NCBI GenBank assembly: GCA_001586965.3
Contig: LUCW03000059.1
Coordinates: 27,501-67,139 of the forward strand
DNA length: 39,639 nt
Reading direction: 5' to 3'
DNA from: Sphaeroforma sirkka
Taxonomy: Eukaryota > Opisthokonta > Ichthyosporea > Ichthyophonida
Position numbers and translations under genes: made by a program
Shown: piece after piece, positions 12,973 through 18,136 of the stretch
Numbering within the stretch: position 1 is the first letter of the stretch
How the letters are laid out: the number at the start of each line of letters is the position of its first letter
The notes under the pieces: generated by a model
What the model was told of the DNA's origin: nothing
The model's database searches: none
The model's input: only the letters and a program-made list of their open reading frames with translations

Positions 12973-15900
12973 AACATACATACACACACATACATACACA
13001 TACATACATACATACATACATACATACATACATACGTACATACATACATACATACATACATATATACATACATACATACATACATCCATTCATACATACA
13101 TACCATACATACATGCCCTACCTACCGTCTTATCCATAACGATTTCCTGAACCGGTTCACAAAATCTCTAGTAGACCTGACCGCACTCAACCGTCACACA
13201 CTACCATGCCTCTGCTCAGATACACACTCAACCATCACACACTACCATGCCTCTGCTCAGATACACACTCAACCATCACACACTACCATGCCTCTGCTCA
13301 GATGCACACTCAACCATCACGCACTACCATGCCTCTTCTCAGATATGGCGGCAAACCACCTCAAGTCTGCCACGGATTCGATCGTGTCTACGGAGGAGTA
13401 TCATGACCTCGGCTCACTTATCAAGGTACTGACTGTTTCACCCGGGGGCAAGTGCTTGTGTACCACATGTATTAGAGCATTCATCATACGTGGTGGCAAG
13501 TGCTTGTGTACCTTAGCTAGAGCATGCATGCATCAGAGCATCAGCTGCCTATATATTGGAGCATAGATCAATCGTGGGGAAGAAATCGTATGTATGTTTT
13601 CGTAGAACCATCCCAGCCAACACTGGCCCAGTTCAAATTCTGGCACATTAAGTGTTGGCTCTGTATGCGGTCAGTCTAGTGCTAGTAAGTTCAATTGTCT
13701 TTATTATTAGTACATTCTATCCTTATAAGTGATGGCTCTAGTCTAGTGCTAGTAAGTTCAATTGCTTTTAGTACCAGTACATTCTATCCTTATAGAACAT
13801 GCCATGTATTGAACTGACCCCAACTCCTGCAAGCGACTACCAAGCACACGTTCCCCTAAAACTCTCTCAACCAACCCCCTCTCCCAGTTAAACAGTCTCG
13901 CTGCCTAACTGACGTTTCCGCAGTTAAACAGTCTCCCTGATTAAGTTGTAAGCTTGTATTGTATACCAACCCCCTCTCCCAGTTTAACCTTTCGCAGATT
14001 ACCTGATGTTTCCACTTGTATTGTATACCAACAGCCCGGCGATGACGCCAAAGCCAGTGTTGCGTATGTGTCTGGGTTTCAGTCAGAGCCGCACAAGCTC
14101 AGGGGGGCAACCTACGACTCGGCTATCATTGCTGGGGATGATGAGCATCGGCCTCTGCGGTGGATGGCATTGGAGAGTGTAGTCGATAACATATACAGCG
14201 TCAGGTATCTATGCACATCATATACAACATATACAGCGTCAGGTGACTATGTACAAAATATACAACCTACACATTGTCAGGTATCTGTGTACAACATACA
14301 CAGCGTCAGGTATCTATGTACAACATATACAACCTACACATTGTCAGGTATCTGTATACCACATATACAGCGTCAGGTAACTACGTACAACATATACAGC
14401 GTCAGGTATCTGTGTACAACCTACACATCGTCAGGTAACTATGTACAACATATACAGCGTCAGGTATCTATGTACAACCTACACACCGCCAGGTATCTGT
14501 GTGCAACGTAAGAAAACATTTGCAGTTGCGTGCAAATGATCAATTAATCGCATAGACACCAAATGTTGTTTTTTTTCTAGTCCCATCCGCATGTCACCTT
14601 CTTGCACGGTTCTCGGTAGTACTCTGATCGCTCACCCCATGCACTCTAAACCATGTACTCACAACTGTGTCACAGATCGTATGTATGGTCTTTGGGTGTC
14701 ATACTATTGGAATTGGCGCGCTTTCTCTCACATACGAAGAATCAGTTTGTCCACTATTGGACAGATCGGATGTATGGTCTTTCGGTATCTAAACTATTTC
14801 TCACAACTGTCTCACAGATCGTATGTATGGCCTTTCGGTATCTAAACCATTTCTCACAACTGTGTCACAGGTCGGATATCTTGTCTTTCGGTATCTGAAC
14901 CATTTCTCACATCTGTTTGGTGTCATACTATTGGAACTGGCGCGCTTTCTCTCACATACGAAGAATCAGTTTGTCCACTATTGGACAGATCGTATGTATG
15001 GTCTTTCGGTATCTAAACCATTTTCACAACTGTGTCACAGATCGCATGTATGGTCTTTCGGTATCTAAACCATTTTCTCACATCTGTGTAACAGATTGTA
15101 TGTATGGTCTTTGGGTGTGATACTATTGGAATTGGCGCGCTTTCTCTCATACACGAAGAATCAGTTTGTCCACTATTGGACAGATCGGATGTATGGTCTT
15201 TCGGTATCTGAACCATTTTCTCACAAGTGTGTCACAGATCGGATATCTGATCTTTCGGTACCTAAACCATTTTCTCACAACTGTGTCACAGATCGGATAT
15301 CTGGTCTTTCGGTATCTAAACCATTTTTTCACAATTGTGTCACAGATCGGATATCTGGTCTTTCGGTATCTACACCATTTTCTCACAACTGTGTCACAGA
15401 TCGGATATCTGGTCTTTCGGTATCTAAACCATTTTCTCACAACTGTGCCACAGATCGGATATCAGGTCTTTTGGTATCTAAACCATTATCTCACAACTGT
15501 GTCACAGATCGGATATCTGGTCTTTCGGCATCGTGCTATGGGAAATGGCGACTTGTGCGGAACTCCCGTACGGCAAGGTGGACATTCATGAGGTTATGGC
15601 GAAGATCGAGACGGGTTATCGCATGCCCAAACCCCGCAACTGCCCCGAACAAGGTCGGTACTTTCCAAATCTAGTGTCAATGTGACCGTCGTTTGTATGT
15701 AAGGTATTGTGTGGCGAGCAAGGTTGGTACTTTCCGAATGTAGTAACTATGTGACCGTCGTCGTTTGTATGCAAGGTAGTGTGTGGCGAAGCATTTAAGT
15801 CGGCTTTGTTGACGGGTTGATATTGGCGGGTGTTTACACATGTTAGAATAGGTCAGTAAGTAAGTGTGACCATACTGTGGTATACTTATGTCTTACCACA

Positions 15901-18095
15901 ACTAGCTCCATTCTGACTGCGGTATTCTTTGGTCTTACCACCACTAGCACTTAACGCACGTCCAATACTGAATCGAGTGTGAAACGCCTATCCAGCATAT
16001 GCTACGCAGCATCCCCAAATCGCATTCCATTCATTGATTTACTATAATTGACCCTTTTATGGTGTCAGTTATCTCTTTGCTTTTTGTCTCATTCTTAGTA
16101 ATTATCGTCTTATTCTTACCTTTGCCTGTAGTTATTGTCTTATTCTTAGTAATTATTACCTCATTCTGCATGTAGTTATTGTCTTATTCTTGGTAATTAG
16201 TGCCTCATTCTTACCACTGCCTGTAGTTATTGTCTTATTCTTAATATTTATTGCCTCATTCTTACCACTGCCTATAATTATTGTCTAATTCTTAGTAATT
16301 GTTGCCTCATTCTTACCACTGCCTGTAGTTATTGTCTTATTCTTAGTAATTTTTGTTTCATTCTTATCACTGCCTGTAGATATTGTATTATTCTTACCAC
16401 CGTATTTACCTATCTCTACAGTGTACCAGGTGATGCTGTCCTGCTGGTCCGAATCACCACATGATAGACCAGAGTATAGCGATATAGTGACTCTGATGAA
16501 TGATATGCTGAAGCAGGTAGGCAGCTCTATCTTGCACGGTTCTCTGAGCTGCGTTTGGCTTTGATTTTATATTACACAGCTTTCTGTGCTGTTTTGTTTG
16601 TTTGATTGATTCACTTACACGGTTTTCTGAGCTGCTTTTGGCTTTGGTTCGGTTAAAGGTTTTCCGATTCTTTGACCCTCTCATCACACATGCGACGTTT
16701 ATCGATAACTTGTTAGTTCTGACACACTCTGAATGTGTGTTCCAGGCTTTGCGCTTCAGCTCCTCATCCCAAGTACTCTCTCGTAAGACATCCTCGGCGT
16801 CCCGCATTTCGGGCATGTCAGGTAGGTTGGTTACTATACATGGGGGCATAGAAATGGTAAAAAAAAATGAAATACTAATATGTAGGTGAGGACTATACAA
16901 TGTGGCCCTATGTGTGCAGGATGGTGCTAGCTCGCTGCACAAGCACGGTAGTCATAGGTTTTTAGGGTTTGGGCTGAGCAGGATCTATGCTTTAGGACTT
17001 CTTTGCACCCTGATTCACACAGAGTCAACTGCTCGGATACTTGGTGTGTCTATGTGGCATACCGCTCTGGGTCGAATAGGGGTTTTAGTTTGATCATTGC
17101 CTCTCCGTTGACACCGCCTTTGTACTCCTTGTAGCCATCTCTAAGCGCCCCTCGCTGTCCACGCCCAACACCGTTGCGACCGTTCCAGAGATGAACACCA
17201 GCACAGCGCTGCCTCTTACCAGCACAGTGTCCCCTATTTCCAGCACAGTGCCTCCTATTACTAGCGGGCAGATGCTGCAGTCTCAGATCAGTTATATGAA
17301 TATTGGCAGGTATGTCTGTAGCTCTCGAAGATTCATCCCGCTTTTGTACATGCGCGTGTAAACTACTTGCAGGTGTGTCTGTATCGCTCGAAAATTGGCC
17401 ACGGTTTTGTGCGTGCGTGCGAGTGTTGTTTAAACATTTGGCCTCTCGACTGCATGCATGGTTATCCTATATCGCGCTGGACCTTTCACGGCCCAGGATG
17501 AAATTCCGACTGAGTCTGGCTGTCCATGGCCGCAAAGGAGGCTTCTAGTTTACATTCCGTTGTAGAGATGGTAATGAGGGTCAAACTCTCACCGCGAATC
17601 TCTTACACTTTCTACGCACTTGCACACAGACTACCACAGACGAATGTCAATACCTTGATTTCCGGTCTGGGTTCAACTGTAGTGGATACTCGGTAAGTAG
17701 ACTGATAAAGTTACTTCTGTCATTAATTGTTGACTATAGGGCCTCCATCGTGGTCTTTGTTTGTCCGCATGCGCGTCATGTCTATAGATAGCTCTACCAC
17801 ACAGCACGGTTCAATAAATCACCCCACGCGCTGATGACACATCATCCCCTAATGCAGGCTAACCCCAATGCCGAGACAACAGCAACAATTTGTAGCGACA
17901 GACAGCAGAGGACAGTCCCCGTCTCCACTCAACCCTCGCACGCGCTCGATATCAGCCGCTCTATCTCAAACTCAGTCGAGAGCAGGGCCGGAATCGCCAG
18001 TAACCCGAAATATAGTCAGTAGTGACGGGAACTACCTGGTCGCCTCCCGAGACCCTAATAGCTCAGGAGTGTTTATGAAGCGAGATGGTGCTTGA
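719..18095 (+). CDS. Receptor tyrosine kinase with hexapeptide-repeat ectodomain, spliced, 5' end missing
   Basis: A single-pass membrane receptor predicted to phosphorylate tyrosines in cytoplasmic partners after sensing something with a beta-helical ectodomain. Exons: 719-814, 2279-2435, 4127-4224, 5437-5641, 5799-5887, 6884-7084, 7788-7995, 8980-9100, 9719-9815, 10505-10657, 11144-11357, 11829-11906, 12562-12650, 13343-13425, 14035-14204, 15508-15653, 16422-16516, 16746-16821, 17135-17309, 17630-17692, 17858-18095. Every intron is GT-AG, every phase matches, and the total closes in frame as 949 codons plus stop. Residues counted from 721: Ser/Thr/Pro stalk 1-32, hexapeptide repeats about 33-260, membrane span 282-306, kinase about 359-766, tail 767-949. 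Catalytic residues visible: GSGKFG 367-372, Lys391, Glu407, HRDLAARN 486-493, DFG 513-515, RWMALE 671-676, SDIWSFG 687-693, CW742-743, Arg750. Four N-glycosylation sequons lie in the ectodomain. The signal peptide is not seen. The domain combination is unfamiliar to me. Exon boundaries come from reading, not transcripts. Confidence 0.88.
951..1672 (+). repeat. ~100-bp minisatellite, about 7 copies, intron 1
   Basis: The landmark GTATCGATAG recurs at 1051, 1152, 1253, 1354, 1454, 1554 and 1653 (period 99-101 bp). Each unit contains GGTTCGGGTACGTGTGCATGTG, which loosely resembles the exon-1 donor CCCAGGTACATGTGTG. Confidence 0.92.
1728..1850 (+). repeat. GTAT/GGAT tetranucleotide tract
   Basis: An interrupted (GTAT)n microsatellite with GGAT variants in intron 1. 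Between it and the next exon (1,851-2,278) I see no gene. Confidence 0.9.
2279..2435 (+). CDS. RTK exon: hexapeptide repeats, first coils
   Basis: Follows TTGGCAG and ends at GGCAG before GTAGGT. It reads [18 protein letters not shown] and continues through IGDDCVIG, a clear [LIV]-G-x-x-[VA]-x pattern of six-residue turns typical of left-handed beta-helices. Contains an NVS glycosylation sequon. Phase 1 in, phase 2 out. Confidence 0.88.
2503..2597 (+). repeat. (AT)n microsatellite, intron 2
   Basis: About 45 AT dinucleotides in a near-perfect run. It is followed by unremarkable intron sequence to about 2,990. Confidence 0.95.
2996..3400 (+). repeat. ~80-bp minisatellite resembling the exon-3 acceptor region
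   Basis: About four units containing GGAACACAATCTTCGACTCA, then CCAGAG and GGTATATTTCGAATAC. The bases just before exon 3 (4085-4126: CACAATCTTTCACTCCCAGT, then CAGAATAGGTATAACCGCAG) align with this unit, so the array probably derives from the acceptor-side sequence. Confidence 0.8.
3400..4080 (+). repeat. ACAC/CTAAATATAA-rich low-complexity array
   Basis: An irregular array of AACTAAATATAAACACACAC units about 20-35 bp long, filling the rest of intron 2. No coding potential. Confidence 0.88.
4127..4224 (+). CDS. RTK exon: hexapeptide repeats
   Basis: Begins after AACCGCAG at 4126 and ends before GTATGATG at 4225. The C-terminal half reads [18 protein letters not shown] and continues the six-residue periodicity. 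The basic N-terminal half may be a loop out of the helix. The last 23 bases and the donor are the seed of the 79-bp array that follows in the intron. Confidence 0.8.
4202..4775 (+). repeat. 79-bp array seeded by exon-3 end plus its 5' splice site
   Basis: GGCGTTAC-TTGGGTAT recurs at 4212 (the real exon end), 4291, 4370, 4451, 4530, 4609 and 4688, spaced 79-81 bp. Every unit carries the exon tail coding IAIGVTLG and a donor-like GGTATGATG. Only the first donor gives a productive exon, because the intron part of each unit holds an in-frame TGA. Confidence 0.95.
4826..4925 (+). pseudogene. Decayed second copy of exon 3
   Basis: Matches exon 3 from GGCGCCGAAAAGC to ATTGGCGTTACTATGGGTAT. In the exon-3 frame it still reads [15 protein letters not shown] against [15 protein letters not shown], but ACG has become TAG just upstream of this segment and the middle has lost colinearity, so it cannot be used as an exon. 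Confidence 0.75.
5166..5229 (+). pseudogene. Decayed copy of the start of exon 4
   Basis: GCGAGGATATCAAAA-CGGCGCTGA matches exon 4 at 5437 over about 64 bases ([12 protein letters not shown] against [12 protein letters not shown]) at an offset of 271 bp. The acceptor CACACAG has become CACACGG, so the AG needed for splicing is gone. Confidence 0.78.
5437..5641 (+). CDS. RTK exon: hexapeptide repeats, main block
   Basis: Begins after CACACACAG and ends before GTATGTGTG. Contains [17 protein letters not shown], then [19 protein letters not shown] and [12 protein letters not shown], about eleven consecutive hexapeptide turns with an NCT sequon. A decayed copy of its first 64 bases lies 271 bp upstream. 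Confidence 0.9.
5799..5887 (+). CDS. RTK exon: hexapeptide repeats
   Basis: Begins after ATATCCCAG and ends at AAGG before GTATGTC. Reads [18 protein letters not shown] and continues with [10 protein letters not shown], five further turns and an NNT sequon. The upstream intron is only 157 bp and has no repeat array. Confidence 0.88.
5918..6330 (+). repeat. (AT)n and (GT)n microsatellites, intron 5
   Basis: Runs of AT at about 5,926-5,962, 6,072-6,132 and 6,210-6,258, alternating with GT runs and GTAT at 6,133-6,190 and 6,270-6,304. Purely low-complexity intron sequence. Confidence 0.92.
6446..6500 (+). repeat. (AT)n-(GT)n microsatellite, intron 5
   Basis: An AT run turns into a GT run near 6,480. 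A further AT run lies at 6,765-6,809, about 75 bp before the next exon. Confidence 0.92.
6884..7084 (+). CDS. RTK exon: last hexapeptide turns and membrane-proximal segment
   Basis: Begins after GTCGTCAG and ends at ACCC before GTATGTG. Starts with [15 protein letters not shown], then [16 protein letters not shown], the last clear helix turns, followed by about 30 non-periodic residues ending GSVPT directly before the membrane span. Carries an NNT sequon. Confidence 0.88.
7375..7445 (+). repeat. CTGTC/CTGTA-type pentamer tract, intron 6
   Basis: Imperfect repeats of TGTCC, TGTTC and TGTAC across 70 bp. The rest of intron 6 also has a G9 run at 7,108-7,116 and GT-rich sequence, with no gene. 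Confidence 0.8.
7788..7995 (+). CDS. RTK exon: transmembrane span and juxtamembrane
   Basis: Begins after CATCCACAG and ends at AAGAG before GTATATC. A 25-residue hydrophobic span ([20 protein letters not shown]...) is followed by the stop-transfer [13 protein letters not shown], so the C-terminal side should be cytosolic. Four consecutive cysteines (297-300) sit near the cytosolic end of the span, with another at 308, and may be palmitoylated. The juxtamembrane segment has a TSPPPVTQ motif and a DKYVV tyrosine. Confidence 0.92.
8171..8254 (+). repeat. 44-bp tandem duplication, intron 7
   Basis: TCACTAACCTAACAATAGC occurs at about 8,171 and 8,215, each followed by a related GTTGGTTAATTAGA or GTAGATTAATTAGA. 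Confidence 0.85.
8345..8625 (+). repeat. 27-bp minisatellite, about 10 copies, intron 7
   Basis: The unit GGAATGGCTTTGTGT followed by CGGCCTGTTTCA recurs every 27 bp. All three forward frames stay open because 27 is a multiple of 3, which produces false reading frames. Each unit carries an acceptor-like CCTGTTTCAG. Confidence 0.95.
8980..9100 (+). CDS. RTK exon: kinase glycine loop and catalytic lysine
   Basis: Begins after CCCACCCACAG and ends in VAIK exactly before GTAAGG. Carries the ATP-binding loop [11 protein letters not shown] and the beta-3 lysine (391). Phase 2 in, phase 0 out. Confidence 0.95.
9719..9815 (+). CDS. RTK exon: kinase alpha-C helix
   Basis: Begins after TGATATTTAG and ends at CTGG before GTAAGT. 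Reads [20 protein letters not shown]. Glu407 fits the alpha-C glutamate that pairs with Lys391, and DHPHIV is the usual turn into beta-4. Confidence 0.93.
9801..10009 (+). repeat. 88-bp repeat seeded by exon-9 end plus donor
   Basis: The boundary GTGTTACCTGG|GTAAGTTTTAG is repeated as GTATTACCCGGGTAAGATTTAG at 9,893 and GTATTACCTGGGTAAGTTTTAG at 9,981, with the 70-bp spacer also duplicated. Two extra consensus donors therefore lie in the intron. Confidence 0.93.
10505..10657 (+). CDS. RTK exon: kinase hinge, alpha-D and alpha-E
   Basis: Begins after TTTATCACAG and ends before GTGTGTGG. Contains [19 protein letters not shown]: the hinge, with Leu438 at the gatekeeper position by alignment with IVTEYM of Src-type kinases, then alpha-D and the ILAHQLAQ helix before the catalytic loop. 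Confidence 0.94.
10745..10850 (+). repeat. GTAT/GTAG tetranucleotide tract, intron 10
   Basis: (GTAT)n and (GTAG)n with interruptions. Confidence 0.88.
10896..11030 (+). repeat. ~60-bp duplication, intron 10
   Basis: The unit TATTGCCGGGCTTATTGATT...GTGCACATGTCAACAAGTCCTCT recurs as TATTACCTGGCTTATCAGTT...GTGTACATGCCAGCAAGTCCTCT, with a partial third copy. Confidence 0.85.
11144..11357 (+). CDS. RTK exon: catalytic loop, DFG, start of activation loop
   Basis: Begins after TGTATACAG and ends at GGCAG before GTAGGTAA. Contains [15 protein letters not shown], the tyrosine-kinase form of the catalytic loop (Asp488, Arg492, Asn493), then [10 protein letters not shown] with metal-binding Asp513. 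The segment after DFG keeps going (…[10 protein letters not shown]) and enters a long insertion. Confidence 0.96.
11320..11500 (+). repeat. 103-bp duplication of exon-11 end plus donor
   Basis: The exon end (GAATGCATACGTCACACGTG, GCAG) plus GTAGGTAAACCAGTTCGGTA is copied as GAAATGCATACGTTACACAT, GGAAG and GTAGGTAAACCAGTTGGGTA, with donors at 11,358 and 11,461. About 38 exon bases are included. Using the second donor would meet an immediate in-frame TAG. Confidence 0.94.
11688..11772 (+). repeat. 26-bp triplication, intron 11
   Basis: AAGTTAATAGTGGGATTATA plus AACTTC occurs three times in tandem. The sequence on to exon 12 is plain. Confidence 0.9.
11829..11906 (+). CDS. RTK exon: activation-loop insert, part 1
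   Basis: Begins after CTCCCACAG and ends at TTCCG before GTACGTAC. Encodes 26 residues rich in Ser and Ala ([10 protein letters not shown]..., SASTESVF). At 78 bp with phase 2 at both ends, it is the only insert exon that could be skipped without changing frame. Confidence 0.82.
11893..12296 (+). repeat. ~22-bp array seeded by exon-12 end plus donor, about 18 copies
   Basis: The exon ends AGTGTATTCCG|GTACGTACAA. The same unit, GTGTATTCCGGTACGTACAA with GCGG and GTAAGCACAA variants, continues for 400 bp with no break between exon and array. Long open frames on both strands here are repeat artefacts. Confidence 0.96.
12562..12650 (+). CDS. RTK exon: activation-loop insert, part 2
   Basis: Begins after TTCTTCATAG and ends at CGGAG before GTATGTGA. 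Gly/Ala/Ser-rich, then [12 protein letters not shown], which resembles a basophilic-kinase or 14-3-3-type serine motif (R-T-K-S-T-N-S). Contains Tyr600. Confidence 0.82.
12646..12800 (+). repeat. 22-27-bp array seeded by exon-13 donor, 6 copies
   Basis: The donor GTATGTGACAACAAGCGAAC plus ATGT is repeated as GTATGGGAGAACAAGCAGAC, GTATGTGATAACAAGCAAAC and related units. Confidence 0.92.
12930..13110 (+). repeat. (AT)n and (CATA)n microsatellites, intron 13
   Basis: An AT run at 12,930-12,970 passes into a (CATA)n tract to about 13,110. Confidence 0.95.
13179..13342 (+). repeat. 41-bp array of the exon-14 acceptor, 4 copies
   Basis: Units end CATGCCTCTGCTCAG|AT at 13,219, 13,260 and 13,301, and the real acceptor CCTCTTCTCAG|AT is at 13,342. 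Spacing is exactly 41 bp. Three units are 123 bp, so use of the first acceptor would keep frame and add 41 stop-free residues. Confidence 0.95.
13343..13425 (+). CDS. RTK exon: activation-loop insert, part 3
   Basis: Begins after CTCTTCTCAG, the last of four tandem acceptor copies, and ends before GTACTGAC. Reads [20 protein letters not shown], acidic around Tyr621. Phase 1 in, phase 0 out. Confidence 0.82.
13447..13525 (+). repeat. ~50-bp duplication near exon-14 donor
   Basis: GGCAAGTGCTTGTGTACC occurs twice (13,447 and 13,496), each followed by a TAGAGCAT motif. Confidence 0.8.
13668..13795 (+). repeat. ~67-bp tandem duplication, intron 14
   Basis: GTCTAGTGCTAGTAAGTTCA followed by GTACATTCTATCCTTATA occurs twice. 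Confidence 0.88.
13866..14034 (+). repeat. Repeats of the exon-15 acceptor region
   Basis: CTTGTATTGTATACCAAC lies at 13,953 and again at 14,015, where it runs into the real acceptor ACAG|CCCGGC. CCAACCCCCTCTCCCAGTT is also present at about 13,870 and 13,966. Several usable AG sites result. Confidence 0.82.
14035..14204 (+). CDS. RTK exon: end of activation segment, P+1 loop
   Basis: Begins after ATACCAACAG and ends at GTCAG before GTATCTAT. Contains [11 protein letters not shown] (Tyr656 is the best candidate autophosphorylation site) and [11 protein letters not shown], the tyrosine-kinase P+1 loop with ALE in place of the usual APE. The reading frame stays open through the downstream donor array to 14,511. 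Confidence 0.92.
14189..14511 (+). repeat. 29/38-bp array of exon-15 end plus donor, 10 junction copies
   Basis: The exon ends CATATACAGCGTCAG|GTATCTATG. CAG|GT junctions recur at 14,242, 14,280, 14,309, 14,347, 14,376, 14,405, 14,434, 14,463 and 14,492, spaced 29 or 38 bp. The exon-15 frame is open across the whole array, and junctions at +105, +201 and +288 are in phase with the real donor. Confidence 0.96.
14610..15507 (+). repeat. 54-bp and longer repeats of the exon-16 acceptor and start
   Basis: Upstream of the real acceptor at 15,507, copies of GTGTCACAG|ATCGGATATCTGG recur at 15,453, 15,399 and 15,345 (54-bp steps) and further left. Each copy reads [12 protein letters not shown] residues and then TAA in the exon-16 frame. 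Longer units at about 14,677, 14,920 and 15,097 extend into a diverged [12 protein letters not shown] segment. Confidence 0.94.
15508..15653 (+). CDS. RTK exon: kinase alpha-F to alpha-G
   Basis: Begins after GTGTCACAG and ends at GAACAAG before GTCGGT. Contains [20 protein letters not shown] with the invariant alpha-F Asp688, then [12 protein letters not shown]. The acceptor and exon start are repeated many times upstream. Confidence 0.94.
15640..15790 (+). repeat. 69-bp repeat of exon-16 end plus donor
   Basis: GAACAAG|GTCGGTACTTTCC at 15,654 is copied as GAGCAAGGTTGGTACTTTCC with GT at 15,723. The following TGTGACCGTCGTTTGTATG spacer is duplicated as well. Confidence 0.9.
16085..16405 (+). 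repeat. ~55-bp minisatellite ending at exon-17 acceptor tract
   Basis: About six units of ATTGTCTTATTCTTAGTAAT with TTGCCTCATTCTTACCACTG and CCTGTAGTT. The last unit (TTATTCTTACCACCG) merges into the pyrimidine tract of the acceptor at 16,421. Confidence 0.88.
16422..16516 (+). CDS. RTK exon: kinase C-lobe end
   Basis: Begins after ATCTCTACAG and ends in KQ before GTAGGC. Contains [20 protein letters not shown] with the conserved CW and the Arg750 that salt-bridges to the ALE glutamate in this fold. Closes the kinase domain. Confidence 0.94.
16534..16650 (+). repeat. ~81-bp duplication, intron 17
   Basis: CACGGTT-TCTGAGCTGC followed by TTTGGCTTTG occurs at 16,537 and about 16,618, just downstream of the exon-17 donor. 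Confidence 0.85.
16746..16821 (+). CDS. RTK exon: C-terminal tail, Ser-rich
   Basis: Begins after GTGTTCCAG, phase 0, and ends at TCAG before GTAGGT. Encodes 25 residues with [18 protein letters not shown], a Ser-rich basic linker with several possible AGC-kinase sites. Confidence 0.85.
17135..17309 (+). CDS. RTK exon: tail with YMNI motif
   Basis: Begins after CTCCTTGTAG and ends at GGCAG before GTATGTC. A Ser/Thr/Pro-rich stretch (about 45 residues with STV repeats) ends in QISYMNIG. Tyr845 in Y-M-N-I matches the pY-x-N consensus bound by Grb2-type SH2 domains. Confidence 0.85.
17300..17440 (+). repeat. 63-bp duplication of exon-19 end plus donor
   Basis: TTGGCAG|GTATGTCTGTAGCTCTCG at 17,310 is repeated as CTTGCAGGTGTGTCTGTATC with GT at 17,373, and the TTTTGTACATGCGCGTG spacer is matched too. 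The added 63 bp would end in an in-frame TAA if the second donor were used. Confidence 0.9.
17630..17692 (+). CDS. RTK exon: tail
   Basis: Begins after GCACACAG and ends at ACTCG before GTAAGT. A short exon reading [20 protein letters not shown]. No domain; kept because both splice sites are good and both phases match the neighbours. Confidence 0.8.
17858..18095 (+). CDS. RTK terminal exon
   Basis: Begins after CTAATGCAG and runs to TGA at 18,093-18,095. Contains [16 protein letters not shown], a Ser/Pro/Arg stretch and the ending [10 protein letters not shown]. It holds one tyrosine (NYLVAS) and no recognisable domain. Confidence 0.87.
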
Positions 18096-18106
18096 GCTTA
18101 AGCGTA

Positions 18107-18136
18107 TTGGCTTGCTCGTTGCATCGGGCGAGCCAA
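18107..18136 (+). terminator. 12-bp stem-loop just after the RTK stop codon
   Basis: TTGGCTTGCTCG, loop TTGCAT, CGGGCGAGCCAA. As RNA the twelve pairs are complete, with two G-U wobbles. It sits 11 bases after the stop, so it would be in the 3' UTR and could affect 3'-end formation or stability. No AATAAA is seen nearby. Function is inferred only from position. Confidence 0.45.

Noticed and set aside
12875..13150. YIYIYIY and THTYIH open frames
   Set aside because: They come from (AT)n and (CATA)n microsatellites. The same applies near 2,500, 6,100, 6,450 and 6,780.
13179..13342. CRISPR-like regular direct repeats (also the 17-, 22-, 27- and 54-bp arrays)
   Set aside because: Units are contiguous without unique spacers, and the region is a spliced eukaryotic gene.
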